In this document: in pieces, positions 47,069 to 56,278 of the stretch
Numbering within the stretch: position 1 is the stretch's first letter
Layout of the letters: each line of letters opens with the position of its first letter
Origin: Sphingomonas aracearum
GTDB lineage: Bacteria; Pseudomonadota; Alphaproteobacteria; Sphingomonadales; Sphingomonadaceae
Direction: 5' to 3'
Length of the DNA: 64,000 nucleotides
Assembly (NCBI RefSeq): GCF_003345355.1
Contig: NZ_QQNB01000003.1
Location: 1-64,000 of the forward strand
Notes under the pieces: model-generated
Seen by the model: the letters and a program-made list of their open reading frames with translations, nothing else
Told to the model about the DNA's origin: nothing
The model's database searches: none
Made by a program: the position numbers and the translations under genes

Positions 47069-47860
47069 CTACAGCGTCTCGATCGACGCGAGCCCGTACC
47101 GGGCGAGCGCGGGGGCGAGCCGCCGGTCGGCCGCGCCGGTGAACACGGCGACCCCGGGGGGCGCCGCTTCCGGCCACTCGGTGCCTTGCGTGAGGTGCGC
47201 GATTCGCCGGGCGATGCCGGGCCCGCCATCGACGAAGCGGACGGATTGCGGCGCGGCGGCGGCGAGTTCCGCCTCCACCAGCGGGAAATGGGTGCAGGCA
47301 TTGACGATCGTGTCGATCGCCGCCCCGCCCGGCTGGTCGAACAGGCCGGCCAGGATCGCGGCAAAGCGGGCGGGGGGCGCTTCCTCGCCGCGCAGGCGCG
47401 CCTCCGCCAGCGCGACCAGTTCCGCCGAGCCATGGCGCAGCACGGTGCAGTCGGCGGCGAAGCGGCGTGTGAGGTCGTCCACATAGGGCTGGCGCACCGT
47501 TGCTTCGGTGCCGAGCACGCCGATCACGCGGGTGGCGCTCGCTTCCGCCGCCGGCTTGATCGCGGGCACCGTGCCGACGACGCCCACGTCCAATGCGGCG
47601 CGCACCGCCGGCAGCGCGATGGTGGACGCGGTGTTGCACGCGATCACGATCAGCCGCGGCCGGTAGCGTTCCGCCAGCCGGCCGAGCAGCGCCGGCACCC
47701 GCGCCGCGATCTCCGCCTCGCTCCGCGTGCCATAAGGGAAACCCGCCGAATCGGCGACATACAGGATCGGCATGCGCGGCAGCAGCGCCCGCGCGGGCGC
47801 CAGCACGGAAAGCCCGCCCACACCGGAATCGAAGAACAGGACGGGACGCTGGTCTGCCAT
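47069..47860 (-). CDS. murI: glutamate racemase
   Basis: A 263-residue enzyme that makes D-glutamate for peptidoglycan. Catalytic parts are FDSGVGGLSVL (Asp and Ser near the start), VIACNTAST (first Cys) and VNACTHFPLVE (second Cys). The ATG at 47860 begins MADQRPVLFFDSG; a 13-codon longer reading lacks conservation. Divergent from plsY. Confidence 0.95.
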   Translation of the reverse strand: MADQRPVLFFDSGVGGLSVLAPARALLPRMPILYVADSAGFPYGTRSEAEIAARVPALLGRLAERYRPRLIVIACNTASTIALPAVRAALDVGVVGTVPAIKPAAEASATRVIGVLGTEATVRQPYVDDLTRRFAADCTVLRHGSAELVALAEARLRGEEAPPARFAAILAGLFDQPGGAAIDTIVNACTHFPLVEAELAAAAPQSVRFVDGGPGIARRIAHLTQGTEWPEAAPPGVAVFTGAADRRLAPALARYGLASIETL

Positions 47861-47963
47861 GCAGGCTGCGCTGTAGCGATCAGGTCCGTTTCCGCACAAG
47901 GTTGCGCGAGGTTGTTGGCGCGCGCTGCCGAGCGGCTTATACCAAGGTCGAACGGGGAGAACC

Positions 47964-48572
47964 TTGACGACCGAAATCCTCTGGCTGGCGCCGGCGAGCG
48001 CGCTGTTGCTGGGCTATCTGCTCGGCTCGATCCCGTTCGGCGTGCTGCTGACGCGGATCGGCGGGGCGGGCGACCTGCGGCAGATCGGCTCGGGCAATAT
48101 CGGCGCCACCAACGTGCTGCGCACCGGGCGCAAGGGGCTGGCGGCGGCCACCCTGCTGCTCGATGGCGGCAAGGGCGCGGCCGCGGTGCTGATCGCCGAG
48201 GCGCTGTGGCCGGGCACCGGCCCGCTGGCGGCGGCGGCGGCGTTTTTCGGGCACCTCTATCCGGTGTGGCTCCGCTTTCGCGGCGGCAAGGGCGTGGCCA
48301 CCCTGATGGGCATCGCGCTGGTGCTGCACTGGCCGTGCGGCCTCGTCTTCGCCGCGGTGTGGCTTGGCCTGCTGGCGACCTTGCGCATCTCCTCCGTCGC
48401 GGGAATGACGGCGGCGGTATCCGCTCCGGTCAGCGCGGCGTTGTTCGACCGGTTCGAGATCGTGCCGCTGTTCATCGCGCTGGCGCTGCTCGTGTTGTGG
48501 AAGCATCGCGAGAATATCGACCGGCTGCTGTCCGGAACGGAGCCCAGGATCGGCGGCGCCAGGCGTGCCTGA
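47964..48572 (+). CDS. plsY: glycerol-3-phosphate acyltransferase
   Basis: A 202-residue inner-membrane enzyme that transfers acyl from acyl phosphate to glycerol-3-phosphate to start phospholipid synthesis. The PlsY motifs GSIPFGVLLTRIGG, IGSGNIGATNVLRTG and the central RGGKGVAT are visible; about five helices. Start is TTG (47964-47966), with GGGGAG four bases upstream. It overlaps the GTG of dprA. Confidence 0.95.
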   Translation: MTTEILWLAPASALLLGYLLGSIPFGVLLTRIGGAGDLRQIGSGNIGATNVLRTGRKGLAAATLLLDGGKGAAAVLIAEALWPGTGPLAAAAAFFGHLYPVWLRFRGGKGVATLMGIALVLHWPCGLVFAAVWLGLLATLRISSVAGMTAAVSAPVSAALFDRFEIVPLFIALALLVLWKHRENIDRLLSGTEPRIGGARRA

Positions 48573-49674
48573 CACGATGCCGGCCGGCGGGGCGGTCGCG
48601 AAACTGCGCCTGATCCGCACGCCCAAGATCGGCCCGATCTCCTTTCGCCAATTGCTCGCCCGCTTCGGATCGGCAGACGCGGCGATCGAGGCCTTGCCGA
48701 TGCTCGCGGCGCGCGGCGGCGGCAAGCCGCCGGAGGTGGCGCCCGCCACGCTCGCCGAGCGCGAGCTGGCGGCGGTGGCAAAGCTCGGCGCGCGCCATCT
48801 GTTCCTGTTCGATCCGGACTATCCGCCGCTGCTGGCCGAGCTGGAAAACGCGCCGGCGGCGATGACGGTGCGCGGGCGGATCGAGCTGTTCGACCATGTC
48901 GGCGTGGCGATGGTGGGCGCGCGCAACGCCTCGGCGGCCGCCTGCCGCTTTGCCCGGCAGCTGTCGCACGGACTGGGGCAGGAGGGCGCTGCGGTCGTTT
49001 CCGGGCTCGCCCGCGGCGTCGACTCGGCGGCGCACGAAGGCGCGCTGGGCAGCGCCGGCGGGACCATCGCGGTGATCGCCGGCGGCATCGACGTGGTCTA
49101 CCCGCCGGAAAACGCCGCCCTGCAGGAGCGCGTCGCCGGCGAAGGCCTGCTCGTCGCCGAGATGCCGCCGGGCACCGAGCCGCGCGCGCGACACTTTCCG
49201 CACCGCAACCGCATCATCGCCGGGCTGGCGCTCGGCACGGTGGTGGTGGAGGCAGCGCCCAGGTCCGGCTCGCTCATCACCGCGCGGCTGGCGGGCGAGG
49301 CCGGGCGCGAGGTGATGGCGGTGCCCGGCTCGCCGCTCGATCCGCGCGCGCAAGGGTGCAACGGGCTGATCCGCGAGGGCGCGACGCTGGTCCAGTCCGC
49401 CGCCGACATCCTGGAACAGGTGCGCCCGATCGACGCGCGCGCCGCGTTGCGTGCGCCCGCCAGCCGTTACGGCGCGCCGCCGCCGGAGGATGCCAGCGAC
49501 GCGGAACGCCGCGCCATCACCGGCCTGCTCGGCCCGGTGCCGGTGTTCACCGATGAGCTGATCCGCCAGTCGGGGCTGGCGCCCGCGGTGGTGCAGACGG
49601 TGCTGCTGGAGCTGGAACTCGCCGGCCGGCTGGAGCGCCATGCCGGTGCGCGCGTTTCGTTGGTCTGGGGGTGA
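48565..49674 (+). CDS. dprA: DNA processing protein DprA
   Basis: A 369-residue protein that protects incoming single-stranded DNA and loads RecA during natural transformation. The Rossmann-like core shows VGARNASAAAC, SGLARGVDSAAHEGAL and PRSGSLITARLAGEAGREV. A C-terminal winged-helix domain (about 300-365) is present. GTG start overlaps the plsY stop. In related genomes topA usually follows; here four genes intervene. Confidence 0.94.
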   Translation: MPDTMPAGGAVAKLRLIRTPKIGPISFRQLLARFGSADAAIEALPMLAARGGGKPPEVAPATLAERELAAVAKLGARHLFLFDPDYPPLLAELENAPAAMTVRGRIELFDHVGVAMVGARNASAAACRFARQLSHGLGQEGAAVVSGLARGVDSAAHEGALGSAGGTIAVIAGGIDVVYPPENAALQERVAGEGLLVAEMPPGTEPRARHFPHRNRIIAGLALGTVVVEAAPRSGSLITARLAGEAGREVMAVPGSPLDPRAQGCNGLIREGATLVQSAADILEQVRPIDARAALRAPASRYGAPPPEDASDAERRAITGLLGPVPVFTDELIRQSGLAPAVVQTVLLELELAGRLERHAGARVSLVWG

Positions 49675-49691
49675 TTGGCCCCACTCCGTTT

Positions 49692-49796
49692 GTCCGGGAT
49701 CGTCGCTGAGCGCAGGCGAACTGACGTATCGAAGAATTTTTGGCGGGTGTGTCCTTCGATACGTGTCTTCGCTGCGCCCAGCCCCTACTCAGGACG
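49692..49796. repeat. imperfect inverted repeat upstream of the GH13 gene
   Basis: The arms ACGTATCGAAG (49724-49734) and CTTCGATACGT (49754-49764) match perfectly. The outer parts (about 49692-49720 and 49767-49796) also pair imperfectly (GCGCAG-type blocks, ending near CTCAGGACGAAC). The sequence resembles intergenic dispersed palindromes I know from sphingomonad genomes; copy number was not checked. Confidence 0.55.
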
Positions 49797-49818
49797 AACG
49801 GAAAGAGGCGGAGAACGG

Positions 49819-51438
49819 ATGGCCACGACCGATCAGCAACGCCCCTGGTGGGAAACCGGCACGATCTACCAGATCTATCCGCGCTCCTTTCAGGACTCGG
49901 ACGGCGACGGGATCGGCGACCTGCCGGGGATCGAGCGGCGGCTCGACTATGTCGCCGCACTGGGCGTGGAGGCGATCTGGCTGTCGCCGATCTTCCCTTC
50001 GCCCATGGCCGATTTCGGGTATGACGTGGCCGATTATGTCGGGATTGAGCCGATGTTCGGCACGCTCGCCGACTTCGATCGCCTGCTGGCCGCGGTTCAT
50101 GCGCGCGGGCTGAAGCTGATCCTCGATTTCGTGCCCAACCATTCGTCCGACCGGCACCGCTGGTTCGTCGAAAGCCGCTCCTCGCGCAGCAACCCGAAGC
50201 GCGACTGGTACATCTGGCGCGATCCCGCACCCGATGGCGGCCCGCCCAACAACTGGATCAGCGATTTCGGCGGCTCGGCCTGGGAGTGGGACGAGGCGAC
50301 CGGGCAATATTACCTGCACGCCTTCCTGAAGGAACAGCCCGACCTGAACTGGCGCAACCCGGAGGTGAAGGCGGCGATGCTCGACGTTCTGCGCTTCTGG
50401 CTGGAGCGCGGCGTGGACGGATTCCGCATCGACGTGCTGTGGCACATCGTCAAGCATGCGGACCTGCCCGACAACCCGGCCAATCCGGACTGGACGCCCG
50501 ACCGCACCGAGCGCGACCGTGTGCTCCAGCTCCATTCCACCGACCAGCCCGAGGCGCATGCCATCTCCGCCGAAATGCGCGCGCTGGCGGACTCGTACGG
50601 CGCGCGCGTGCTGATCGGCGAAATCTTCCTGCCCAACGAGCGGCACCAGCGCTGGTACGGCACGCCCAAACGGCCACAGGTGCACCTGCCCTTCAACTTC
50701 CAGCTGATCGAGAACGCGTGGCACGCGGAGAGGCTCGGTCAGCTGATCGTGGATTATGAGGCGAGCCTGCCCGGCCATGGCTGGCCGAACTGGGTGATCG
50801 GCAGCCATGACGCGCCGCGCATCGCCGCGCGGATCGGCGAGGCGCAGGCGCGGGTTGCGGCCATGCTGCTGCTGACATTGCGGGGCACGCCCACGCTCTA
50901 CCAGGGCGACGAGCTCGGGATCGGCGAGGTCACCATCCCGCCCGAACGGATGCGCGACCCGCAACATTTCCGCCAGCCGACGCTGAACATCGGCCGCGAC
51001 CGATCGCGCACGCCGATGCCGTGGGATGCGTCGCCGAACGCCGGCTTCACCACCGGCGACCCCTGGCTGCCGCTCAACGACGACTGGCCCACCCGCAACG
51101 TCGCCGCGCAAGGTGCGGACGAAGGCTCGATGTTGTCGCTTTACCGACGCCTGCTGGCGCTGCACCGCGCCACGCCGGCGCTGAACGAGGGGAGCTTTAC
51201 GTTGCTTGACGCCCCCGCCGGCGTACTCGCTTATGCGCGGCGTCGTGGGGACGAGGTGCTTCACATTCTGCTCAACCTGACGGACCATGCCACAACTATC
51301 CCGTGGCAGGGCGATGTGCTTGCATCGACGCTCGATGGCCAACCGGAGCCCGGCATGCTGTATGCCAATGAAGGGATCATCCTCCGCCCAGTCGTCATCC
51401 CCGCGCAGGCGGGGATCCAGAACCGCAAAGCGCCATGA
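49819..51438 (+). CDS. alpha-glucosidase / GH13 alpha-glucan hydrolase
   Basis: A 539-residue cytosolic GH13 enzyme of the oligo-1,6-glucosidase/alpha-glucosidase group, cleaving alpha-glucosides from short sugars. Visible are LDFVPNHSSDRH, the nucleophile Asp205 in DGFRIDVLW, the acid/base Glu268 in LIGEIF and Asp331 in SHDAPR (usually NHD). ATG 49819 follows a GGCGGAG-like site. The final 15 codons come from a REP element and read VVIPAQAGIQNRKAP, so the natural C-terminus has been replaced or extended. It lies between dprA and a GT4 gene. Confidence 0.92.
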   Translation: MATTDQQRPWWETGTIYQIYPRSFQDSDGDGIGDLPGIERRLDYVAALGVEAIWLSPIFPSPMADFGYDVADYVGIEPMFGTLADFDRLLAAVHARGLKLILDFVPNHSSDRHRWFVESRSSRSNPKRDWYIWRDPAPDGGPPNNWISDFGGSAWEWDEATGQYYLHAFLKEQPDLNWRNPEVKAAMLDVLRFWLERGVDGFRIDVLWHIVKHADLPDNPANPDWTPDRTERDRVLQLHSTDQPEAHAISAEMRALADSYGARVLIGEIFLPNERHQRWYGTPKRPQVHLPFNFQLIENAWHAERLGQLIVDYEASLPGHGWPNWVIGSHDAPRIAARIGEAQARVAAMLLLTLRGTPTLYQGDELGIGEVTIPPERMRDPQHFRQPTLNIGRDRSRTPMPWDASPNAGFTTGDPWLPLNDDWPTRNVAAQGADEGSMLSLYRRLLALHRATPALNEGSFTLLDAPAGVLAYARRRGDEVLHILLNLTDHATTIPWQGDVLASTLDGQPEPGMLYANEGIILRPVVIPAQAGIQNRKAP

Positions 51439-51487
51439 GTGAAATGCCAACGCGGCGTTTCTGGATTCCCGCCTGCGCGGAAATGAC
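51394..51487. repeat. REP doublet at the 3' end of the GH13 gene
   Basis: GTCATCCCCGCGCAGGCGGG (27-base unit 51394-51420) and its inverted copy (51461-51487) differ at three positions and face each other. Each unit is itself a hairpin around CCCGC/GCGGG. The left copy lies within the GH13 coding region and the right copy between it and the next gene. Confidence 0.85.
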
Positions 51488-51508
51488 GGGGAAGATGGGA
51501 CTCGACGC

Positions 51509-52519
51509 ATGAAGATCGCCATGCTTGCGCCGATCAGCTGGCGCACGCCGCCGCGGCATTACGGGCCGTGGGAGCTGGTGACGAGCCTGCTGACGGAAGC
51601 GCTGGTCGCGCGCGGCGTGGACGTCACCCTGTTCGCGACGCTGGACAGCGAAACGGCCGGCACGCTCGACGGCGTGGTGCCGGCGCCCTATTCGGAGGAC
51701 CCGTCGATCGATGCCAAGGTCTGGGAATATCGCCATCTTTCCCACGTCTTCGCCCGCGCGGCCGAGTTCGACCTGATCCACAACCAGGCGGACTTCCCTG
51801 CCCATGCCTTTGCGCCGCTGGTCGAAACGCCGGTGGTGACGACGATCCACGGCTTCGGTTCGGAACGCATCCTGCCGATGTATGCGCCGTTCCAGGACCG
51901 GGTGCATTTCGTCGCGATCTCGAACGCGGATCGGCACCCGAGCCTGCGCTACGCCGCGACCATCCACCACGGCATCCCGCTGGGCGATTTCGCCTTCGAT
52001 CCCCTCGGCAGCGACGACCTCCTCTTTTTCGGCCGCATCCACCCGGACAAGGGGGCGGCCGAGTCGATCGCTGCCGCGCGTGCCTCGGGCCGCGCGCTCG
52101 ACCTCTACGGCGTGGTGCAGGATGCCGGCTATTACGAGCGCGAGGTGGTGCCGGCGAATGACGGGGTGACCATCCGCTACCACGGCGCGGTCGGCGGCGA
52201 GGCGCGGGTCCGGGCGCTGGGCGGCGCGCGGGCGCTCCTCCACCTCATCAACTTCGACGAGCCGTTCGGCCTGTCGGTGATCGAGGCCATGGCCTGCGGC
52301 ACGCCGGTGATCGCGACCCGCCGCGGCTCCATGCCCGAGCTGATCGACCATGGCGTGACCGGATTCCTGGTCGACACGCCGGAGGAGGCGCTGGCGGCGA
52401 TCGAGCGCGCGGGAGAGATCGATCGCGCCGCCTGCCGCCGCGCGGTGGCGGAGCGGTTCAGCGTGGAGCGGATGGCCGACGAGTATCTGGCGCTGTACCG
52501 CCGGCTGTTGGCCTGCTGA
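51509..52519 (+). CDS. glycosyltransferase family 4
   Basis: A 336-residue GT-B enzyme. N-terminus MKIAMLAPISWRTPPRHYGPWE has the acceptor-loop pattern of this branch; the donor domain shows FFGRIHPDKG, and HLINFDEPFGLSVIEAMACG with the EX7E glutamates. It follows the REP doublet. Together with the alpha-glucosidase it suggests handling of a glucan or glucosylated compound, which is inference. Confidence 0.88.
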   Translation: MKIAMLAPISWRTPPRHYGPWELVTSLLTEALVARGVDVTLFATLDSETAGTLDGVVPAPYSEDPSIDAKVWEYRHLSHVFARAAEFDLIHNQADFPAHAFAPLVETPVVTTIHGFGSERILPMYAPFQDRVHFVAISNADRHPSLRYAATIHHGIPLGDFAFDPLGSDDLLFFGRIHPDKGAAESIAAARASGRALDLYGVVQDAGYYEREVVPANDGVTIRYHGAVGGEARVRALGGARALLHLINFDEPFGLSVIEAMACGTPVIATRRGSMPELIDHGVTGFLVDTPEEALAAIERAGEIDRAACRRAVAERFSVERMADEYLALYRRLLAC

Positions 52520-52596
52520 AAGAGTCTGGCAGCGGGCCGGACACATCTTTGCACTGTCTCGTTTGCAGCGGGCGATTTCCGCACGAGGACATTCAG

Positions 52597-52977
52597 ATGG
52601 CCGTGAAGTTCGCAGGAACGATGAACGCGATCAATCGCGGGCTTGACCAGACGAAGCCCGCCAAGGGCGCCGACATGATCGAGGATTGGGAAGCCGCGCT
52701 CGCCGATGTCGAGGTGAGCGGCGCCAAGGGCATCCTTCGCGACCTGGCGTCCTTGCGCAAGCAGCTGGAAAAGGACGAGCCGGACGCGGATCGCGTGCAC
52801 GCGCTGCTGCACCGTTTGGGCGCGGCGACGACCAAGATCGCCGACAAGTCCGACAAGCAGCAGGAAAAGCTGAAGGCGCTGGGCGAGGCCCTGACCGAAG
52901 CCGGTGAGGAAGAAGCGGACGAGGAAGAGGACGTCGAGGCAGCCGCTGCTCCCAAGCGCGCCCGCAAGAAGAGCTGA
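52597..52977 (+). CDS. acidic coiled-coil protein, unknown function
   Basis: A 126-residue cytosolic protein. The middle (about 25-95) is a continuous helical, coiled-coil-like region (ASLRKQLEKDEP, ADKSDKQQEKLKALGEAL). It ends with a poly-acidic stretch (EEEADEEEDVE) and a short basic tail (KRARKKS). ATG 52597 has GAGGA seven bases upstream. I do not recognise a family; the composition recalls small histone-like or chaperone-like proteins. Confidence 0.65.
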   Translation: MAVKFAGTMNAINRGLDQTKPAKGADMIEDWEAALADVEVSGAKGILRDLASLRKQLEKDEPDADRVHALLHRLGAATTKIADKSDKQQEKLKALGEALTEAGEEEADEEEDVEAAAAPKRARKKS

Positions 52978-53003
52978 GAGCCACCGCGGGGGAGGTCGTC
53001 GGT

Positions 53004-53654
53004 TTAGCGGCGACCTTCCCGGCCCCGCACGATCCGGCTGACCACGGGGCTCCCGATCGCCAGCCCGGCCAGCGACAGCAGCGGGCTCACCATGCCGGCC
53101 GCAAAGGAGATCGCGCCGATCCAGATCGCGATCCAGGCGCCGCGCCGGCGCGCGCGGCGCTGCGCCGGATCGAGATCGGGGCGCACCAGCCGCGGATTGT
53201 CGAGCGCCGCGCGTGTCAGCACCAGGTTCACCACGCCGATCAGCGTCAGCCAGAAGGTATAGAGCCCGACGCCGACGCGCAGCTGGAGATATTCGGAGAA
53301 GATCGCCGTCGGGAACGGCATGAACGCCACCGTCGCCAGGAGGAACAGGTTGCTCCAAACCAGCCGCGAATCGGCGGCGCGCAGCATGCCGAACAGGGTA
53401 TGGTGCCCCACCCAGAACCGTCCGATCACGAAAAAGCTGGACAGGAAGCCGGCATAGTTCGGCAGGAGGTTGAGCAGCGCCTGCCCCAGGTGCCGGTCGC
53501 TCAATTCGTGCAGGTGCGGCACGCGAATCTCGATCACCAGCAGCGTCATGGCGATGGCGAACACCGCGTCGGAGAAGAAGGTCAGCCGCTCCAGCATCGC
53601 TTCTTCGTGGCTGTGGACCTCGTTCCCCTCGACTTCGCCGCCGCTTGACGCCAT
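53004..53654 (-). CDS. TMEM175/DUF1211-family potassium channel-like protein
   Basis: A 216-residue inner-membrane protein with about six helices. The family signature is RLTFFSDAVFAIAMTLLVIEI (about 21-41), where the pore-lining Ile/Phe of TMEM175 channels lie. Bacterial members are potassium channels of unknown physiology. The ATG at 53654 (MASSGGEVEG) is preferred over earlier in-frame starts. Divergent from topA with about 55 bases between. Confidence 0.85.
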   Translation of the reverse strand: MASSGGEVEGNEVHSHEEAMLERLTFFSDAVFAIAMTLLVIEIRVPHLHELSDRHLGQALLNLLPNYAGFLSSFFVIGRFWVGHHTLFGMLRAADSRLVWSNLFLLATVAFMPFPTAIFSEYLQLRVGVGLYTFWLTLIGVVNLVLTRAALDNPRLVRPDLDPAQRRARRRGAWIAIWIGAISFAAGMVSPLLSLAGLAIGSPVVSRIVRGREGRR

Positions 53655-53709
53655 CTGGCCGGACCCCCCATCCTCGCGCGTACACGTATAGGGACCGCTT
53701 AGCCCAGCC

Positions 53710-56274
53710 ATGCAGCTTGTCATCGTCGAATCGCCCGCCAAGGCGAAGACCATCGAGAAATATCTGGGCGGCGATTATCGCGTGCTCGCCTCCTACGGCC
53801 ATGTCCGCGACCTGCCGGCCAAGGACGGCAGCGTGAACCCCGACGAGGGCTTCGCGATGGAATGGGAGAATTATGCGGACAAGGCCAAGCAGCTGAAGGC
53901 GATCGCCGACGAGGCGAAAAAGGCCGACCGCCTGATCCTGGCCACCGACCCGGATCGCGAGGGCGAGGCGATCAGCTGGCACGTGCAGGAGGTGCTGAAG
54001 AACCGCAAGGCGCTGCCCAAGCAGGTCGAGCGGGTGACGTTCAACGCCATCACCAAGCCGGCGATCCTGGCCGCCATGAAGGCGCCGCGCGAGCTGGATA
54101 CCGACCTGATCGACGCCTACCGGGCGCGTCGGGCGCTCGATTATCTCGTCGGCTTCACCCTGTCGCCGGTGCTGTGGCGCAAGCTGCCGGGCGCCAAGTC
54201 GGCGGGCCGCGTGCAGTCGGTGGCGCTGCGCCTGATCGTGGAGCGCGAACGCGAGATCGAGAGCTTCGTCGCGCAGGAATATTGGTCCGTCACCGCGCAG
54301 ATGGAGCAGGACGGTACGCTGTTCACCGCACGGCTGGTGCAATGGCAGGGCAGGAAGCTCGATCGCCTTTCGATCGGCAACGAAGGCGACGCGCTGGCGG
54401 CCAAGAAGGCGGTGGAGGACGGCCGGTTCAGCGTCTCCTCGGTCGAGACCAAGCCCGCAACCCGCAACCCGCCGCCCCCCTTCACCACGTCGACCCTGCA
54501 GCAGGAGGCGGCGCGCAAGCTCGGCTTCTCGGCCGACCACACCATGCGCGTCGCGCAGGGCCTCTACGAGGACGGCGCGATCACCTACATGCGGACCGAC
54601 GGCGTGCAGATGGACGGCAGCGCCATCTCGGCCGCGCGGGCCGCGATCGCCGATCGCTATGACGGCGGCTACGTGCCGGACAAGCCGCGCCAGTACCAGA
54701 CCAAGGCCAAGAACGCGCAGGAAGCGCACGAGGCGATCCGCCCGACCGACTTTTCCAAGGACCGCGTCGGCGGCGGCGACCATGCGCGGCTGTACGACCT
54801 GATCTGGAAGCGGGCGCTCGCCAGCCAGATGGCGTCTGCGCGGATGGAGCGCACCACGATCGACCTGGCCGATGGTACGGGGCAGCAGGTTCTCCGGGCC
54901 ACCGGCCAGGTGGTACTGTTCCCCGGCTATCTCGCGCTCTACGAGGAAGGGCAGGACGACAGCGCGGACGAGGACGCCAAGCGCCTCCCGCGCCTGCGCG
55001 AAGGCGATGCGCCGGCGAAGAAGTCGGTCGACGCCGAACAGCATTTCACCCAGCCGCCGCCGCGCTTTTCCGAAGCCTCGCTGGTCAAGCGGCTGGAGGA
55101 GCTGGGCATCGGCCGGCCTTCCACCTACGCCTCGATCATCAAGACGCTGAAGGACCGCGCCTATGTGCGCGTGGAGAAGAACCGCTTCTTCGCCGAGGAA
55201 AGCGGACGGCTGGTGACGGCGTTCCTGGAGCGCTTCTTCGAGAAATATGTCGGCTACGATTTCACCGCCGAGCTGGAGGAGGAGCTGGACGACGTCTCCG
55301 GCGGCCGCGCCGAATGGCAGGCGGTGCTGGAGGCGTTCTGGCGCGACTTCAAGCCGCGCACGTCGGAGGTGATGGACTACAAGCCGAGCGAGGTGACCGA
55401 GCAGCTCGACACCTTCCTGGAGCCGTACCTGTTTCCGAAAAAAGCGGACGATTCGGACCCGCGGCTGTGCCCGCAATGCGGGGACGGGCGGCTGGCGCTG
55501 CGCGGCGGCAAGTTCGGCGCGTTCGTCGCCTGCTCCAATTATCCCGACTGCAAGTTCACCCGCCGCTTCGGCCAGCCCGGCAGCGACGGCGAGGCGGCGC
55601 AGGACGAGAGCCTGGGCAACGATCCCGAGACCGGCCTGCCGGTGGAGCGCAAGACCGGGCGCTTCGGGCCGTACATCCAGCTCGGCGAAGGCAAGGAAGC
55701 CAAGCGCGCCTCCATCCCCAAGGACGTGCTCGAGCTGGACCTGGAAATGGCGCTGAAGCTGCTCAGCCTGCCGCGCACCGTGGGCATGCATCCGGAGACG
55801 GGCAACCCGATCACCGCCTCGATCGGCCGCTATGGCCCGTATCTCGCGCATGACGGCAAATATGCGCGGCTCCAGTCCACCGCCGACGTGTTCGAGACGG
55901 GCATGAACGCGGCGGTCGTAAAGCTCGCCGAGGCTGCGGCCGGCGGCGGCCGGCCCCAGCGGGGTGCTGCCCGCGCGCCGCTCAAGGAACTGGGCAAGCA
56001 CCCGCGCACGGAGGCCGAGATCAAGCTGATGGAGGGCCGCTACGGCCCGTACGTCACCGATGGCGAAACCAACGCCACGCTGCCCAAGTCGATCACGCCG
56101 GACCAGCTGACGCTGGAGGAAGCCGCGCAACTGATCGACGCGCGCGCCGCCGCCGCACCGGCCAAGGGCAAGAAGAAGGCCGCGCCGAAGAAAGCGGCCG
56201 CGAAGAAGGCGCCGGCCAAGACGGGCGCGAAGAAAGCTCCGGCGAAGAAGAAGGCGACGGCAGCGGCTGAATAA
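53710..56274 (+). CDS. topA: DNA topoisomerase I
   Basis: An 854-residue type IA topoisomerase that relaxes negative supercoils. The Toprim domain starts MQLVIVESPAKAKTIEKYL and has the metal triad ATDPDREGEAISWH. Catalytic Tyr293 is in AITYMRTDG. One four-cysteine zinc ribbon (CPQCGDGRLALRGGKFG...CSNYPDC) is at about 590-618. The C-terminus carries repeats with GRYGPYV blocks and a long Lys/Ala tail for DNA contact. Normal length. Confidence 0.97.
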   Translation: MQLVIVESPAKAKTIEKYLGGDYRVLASYGHVRDLPAKDGSVNPDEGFAMEWENYADKAKQLKAIADEAKKADRLILATDPDREGEAISWHVQEVLKNRKALPKQVERVTFNAITKPAILAAMKAPRELDTDLIDAYRARRALDYLVGFTLSPVLWRKLPGAKSAGRVQSVALRLIVEREREIESFVAQEYWSVTAQMEQDGTLFTARLVQWQGRKLDRLSIGNEGDALAAKKAVEDGRFSVSSVETKPATRNPPPPFTTSTLQQEAARKLGFSADHTMRVAQGLYEDGAITYMRTDGVQMDGSAISAARAAIADRYDGGYVPDKPRQYQTKAKNAQEAHEAIRPTDFSKDRVGGGDHARLYDLIWKRALASQMASARMERTTIDLADGTGQQVLRATGQVVLFPGYLALYEEGQDDSADEDAKRLPRLREGDAPAKKSVDAEQHFTQPPPRFSEASLVKRLEELGIGRPSTYASIIKTLKDRAYVRVEKNRFFAEESGRLVTAFLERFFEKYVGYDFTAELEEELDDVSGGRAEWQAVLEAFWRDFKPRTSEVMDYKPSEVTEQLDTFLEPYLFPKKADDSDPRLCPQCGDGRLALRGGKFGAFVACSNYPDCKFTRRFGQPGSDGEAAQDESLGNDPETGLPVERKTGRFGPYIQLGEGKEAKRASIPKDVLELDLEMALKLLSLPRTVGMHPETGNPITASIGRYGPYLAHDGKYARLQSTADVFETGMNAAVVKLAEAAAGGGRPQRGAARAPLKELGKHPRTEAEIKLMEGRYGPYVTDGETNATLPKSITPDQLTLEEAAQLIDARAAAAPAKGKKKAAPKKAAAKKAPAKTGAKKAPAKKKATAAAE

Positions 56275-56278
56275 CAAC

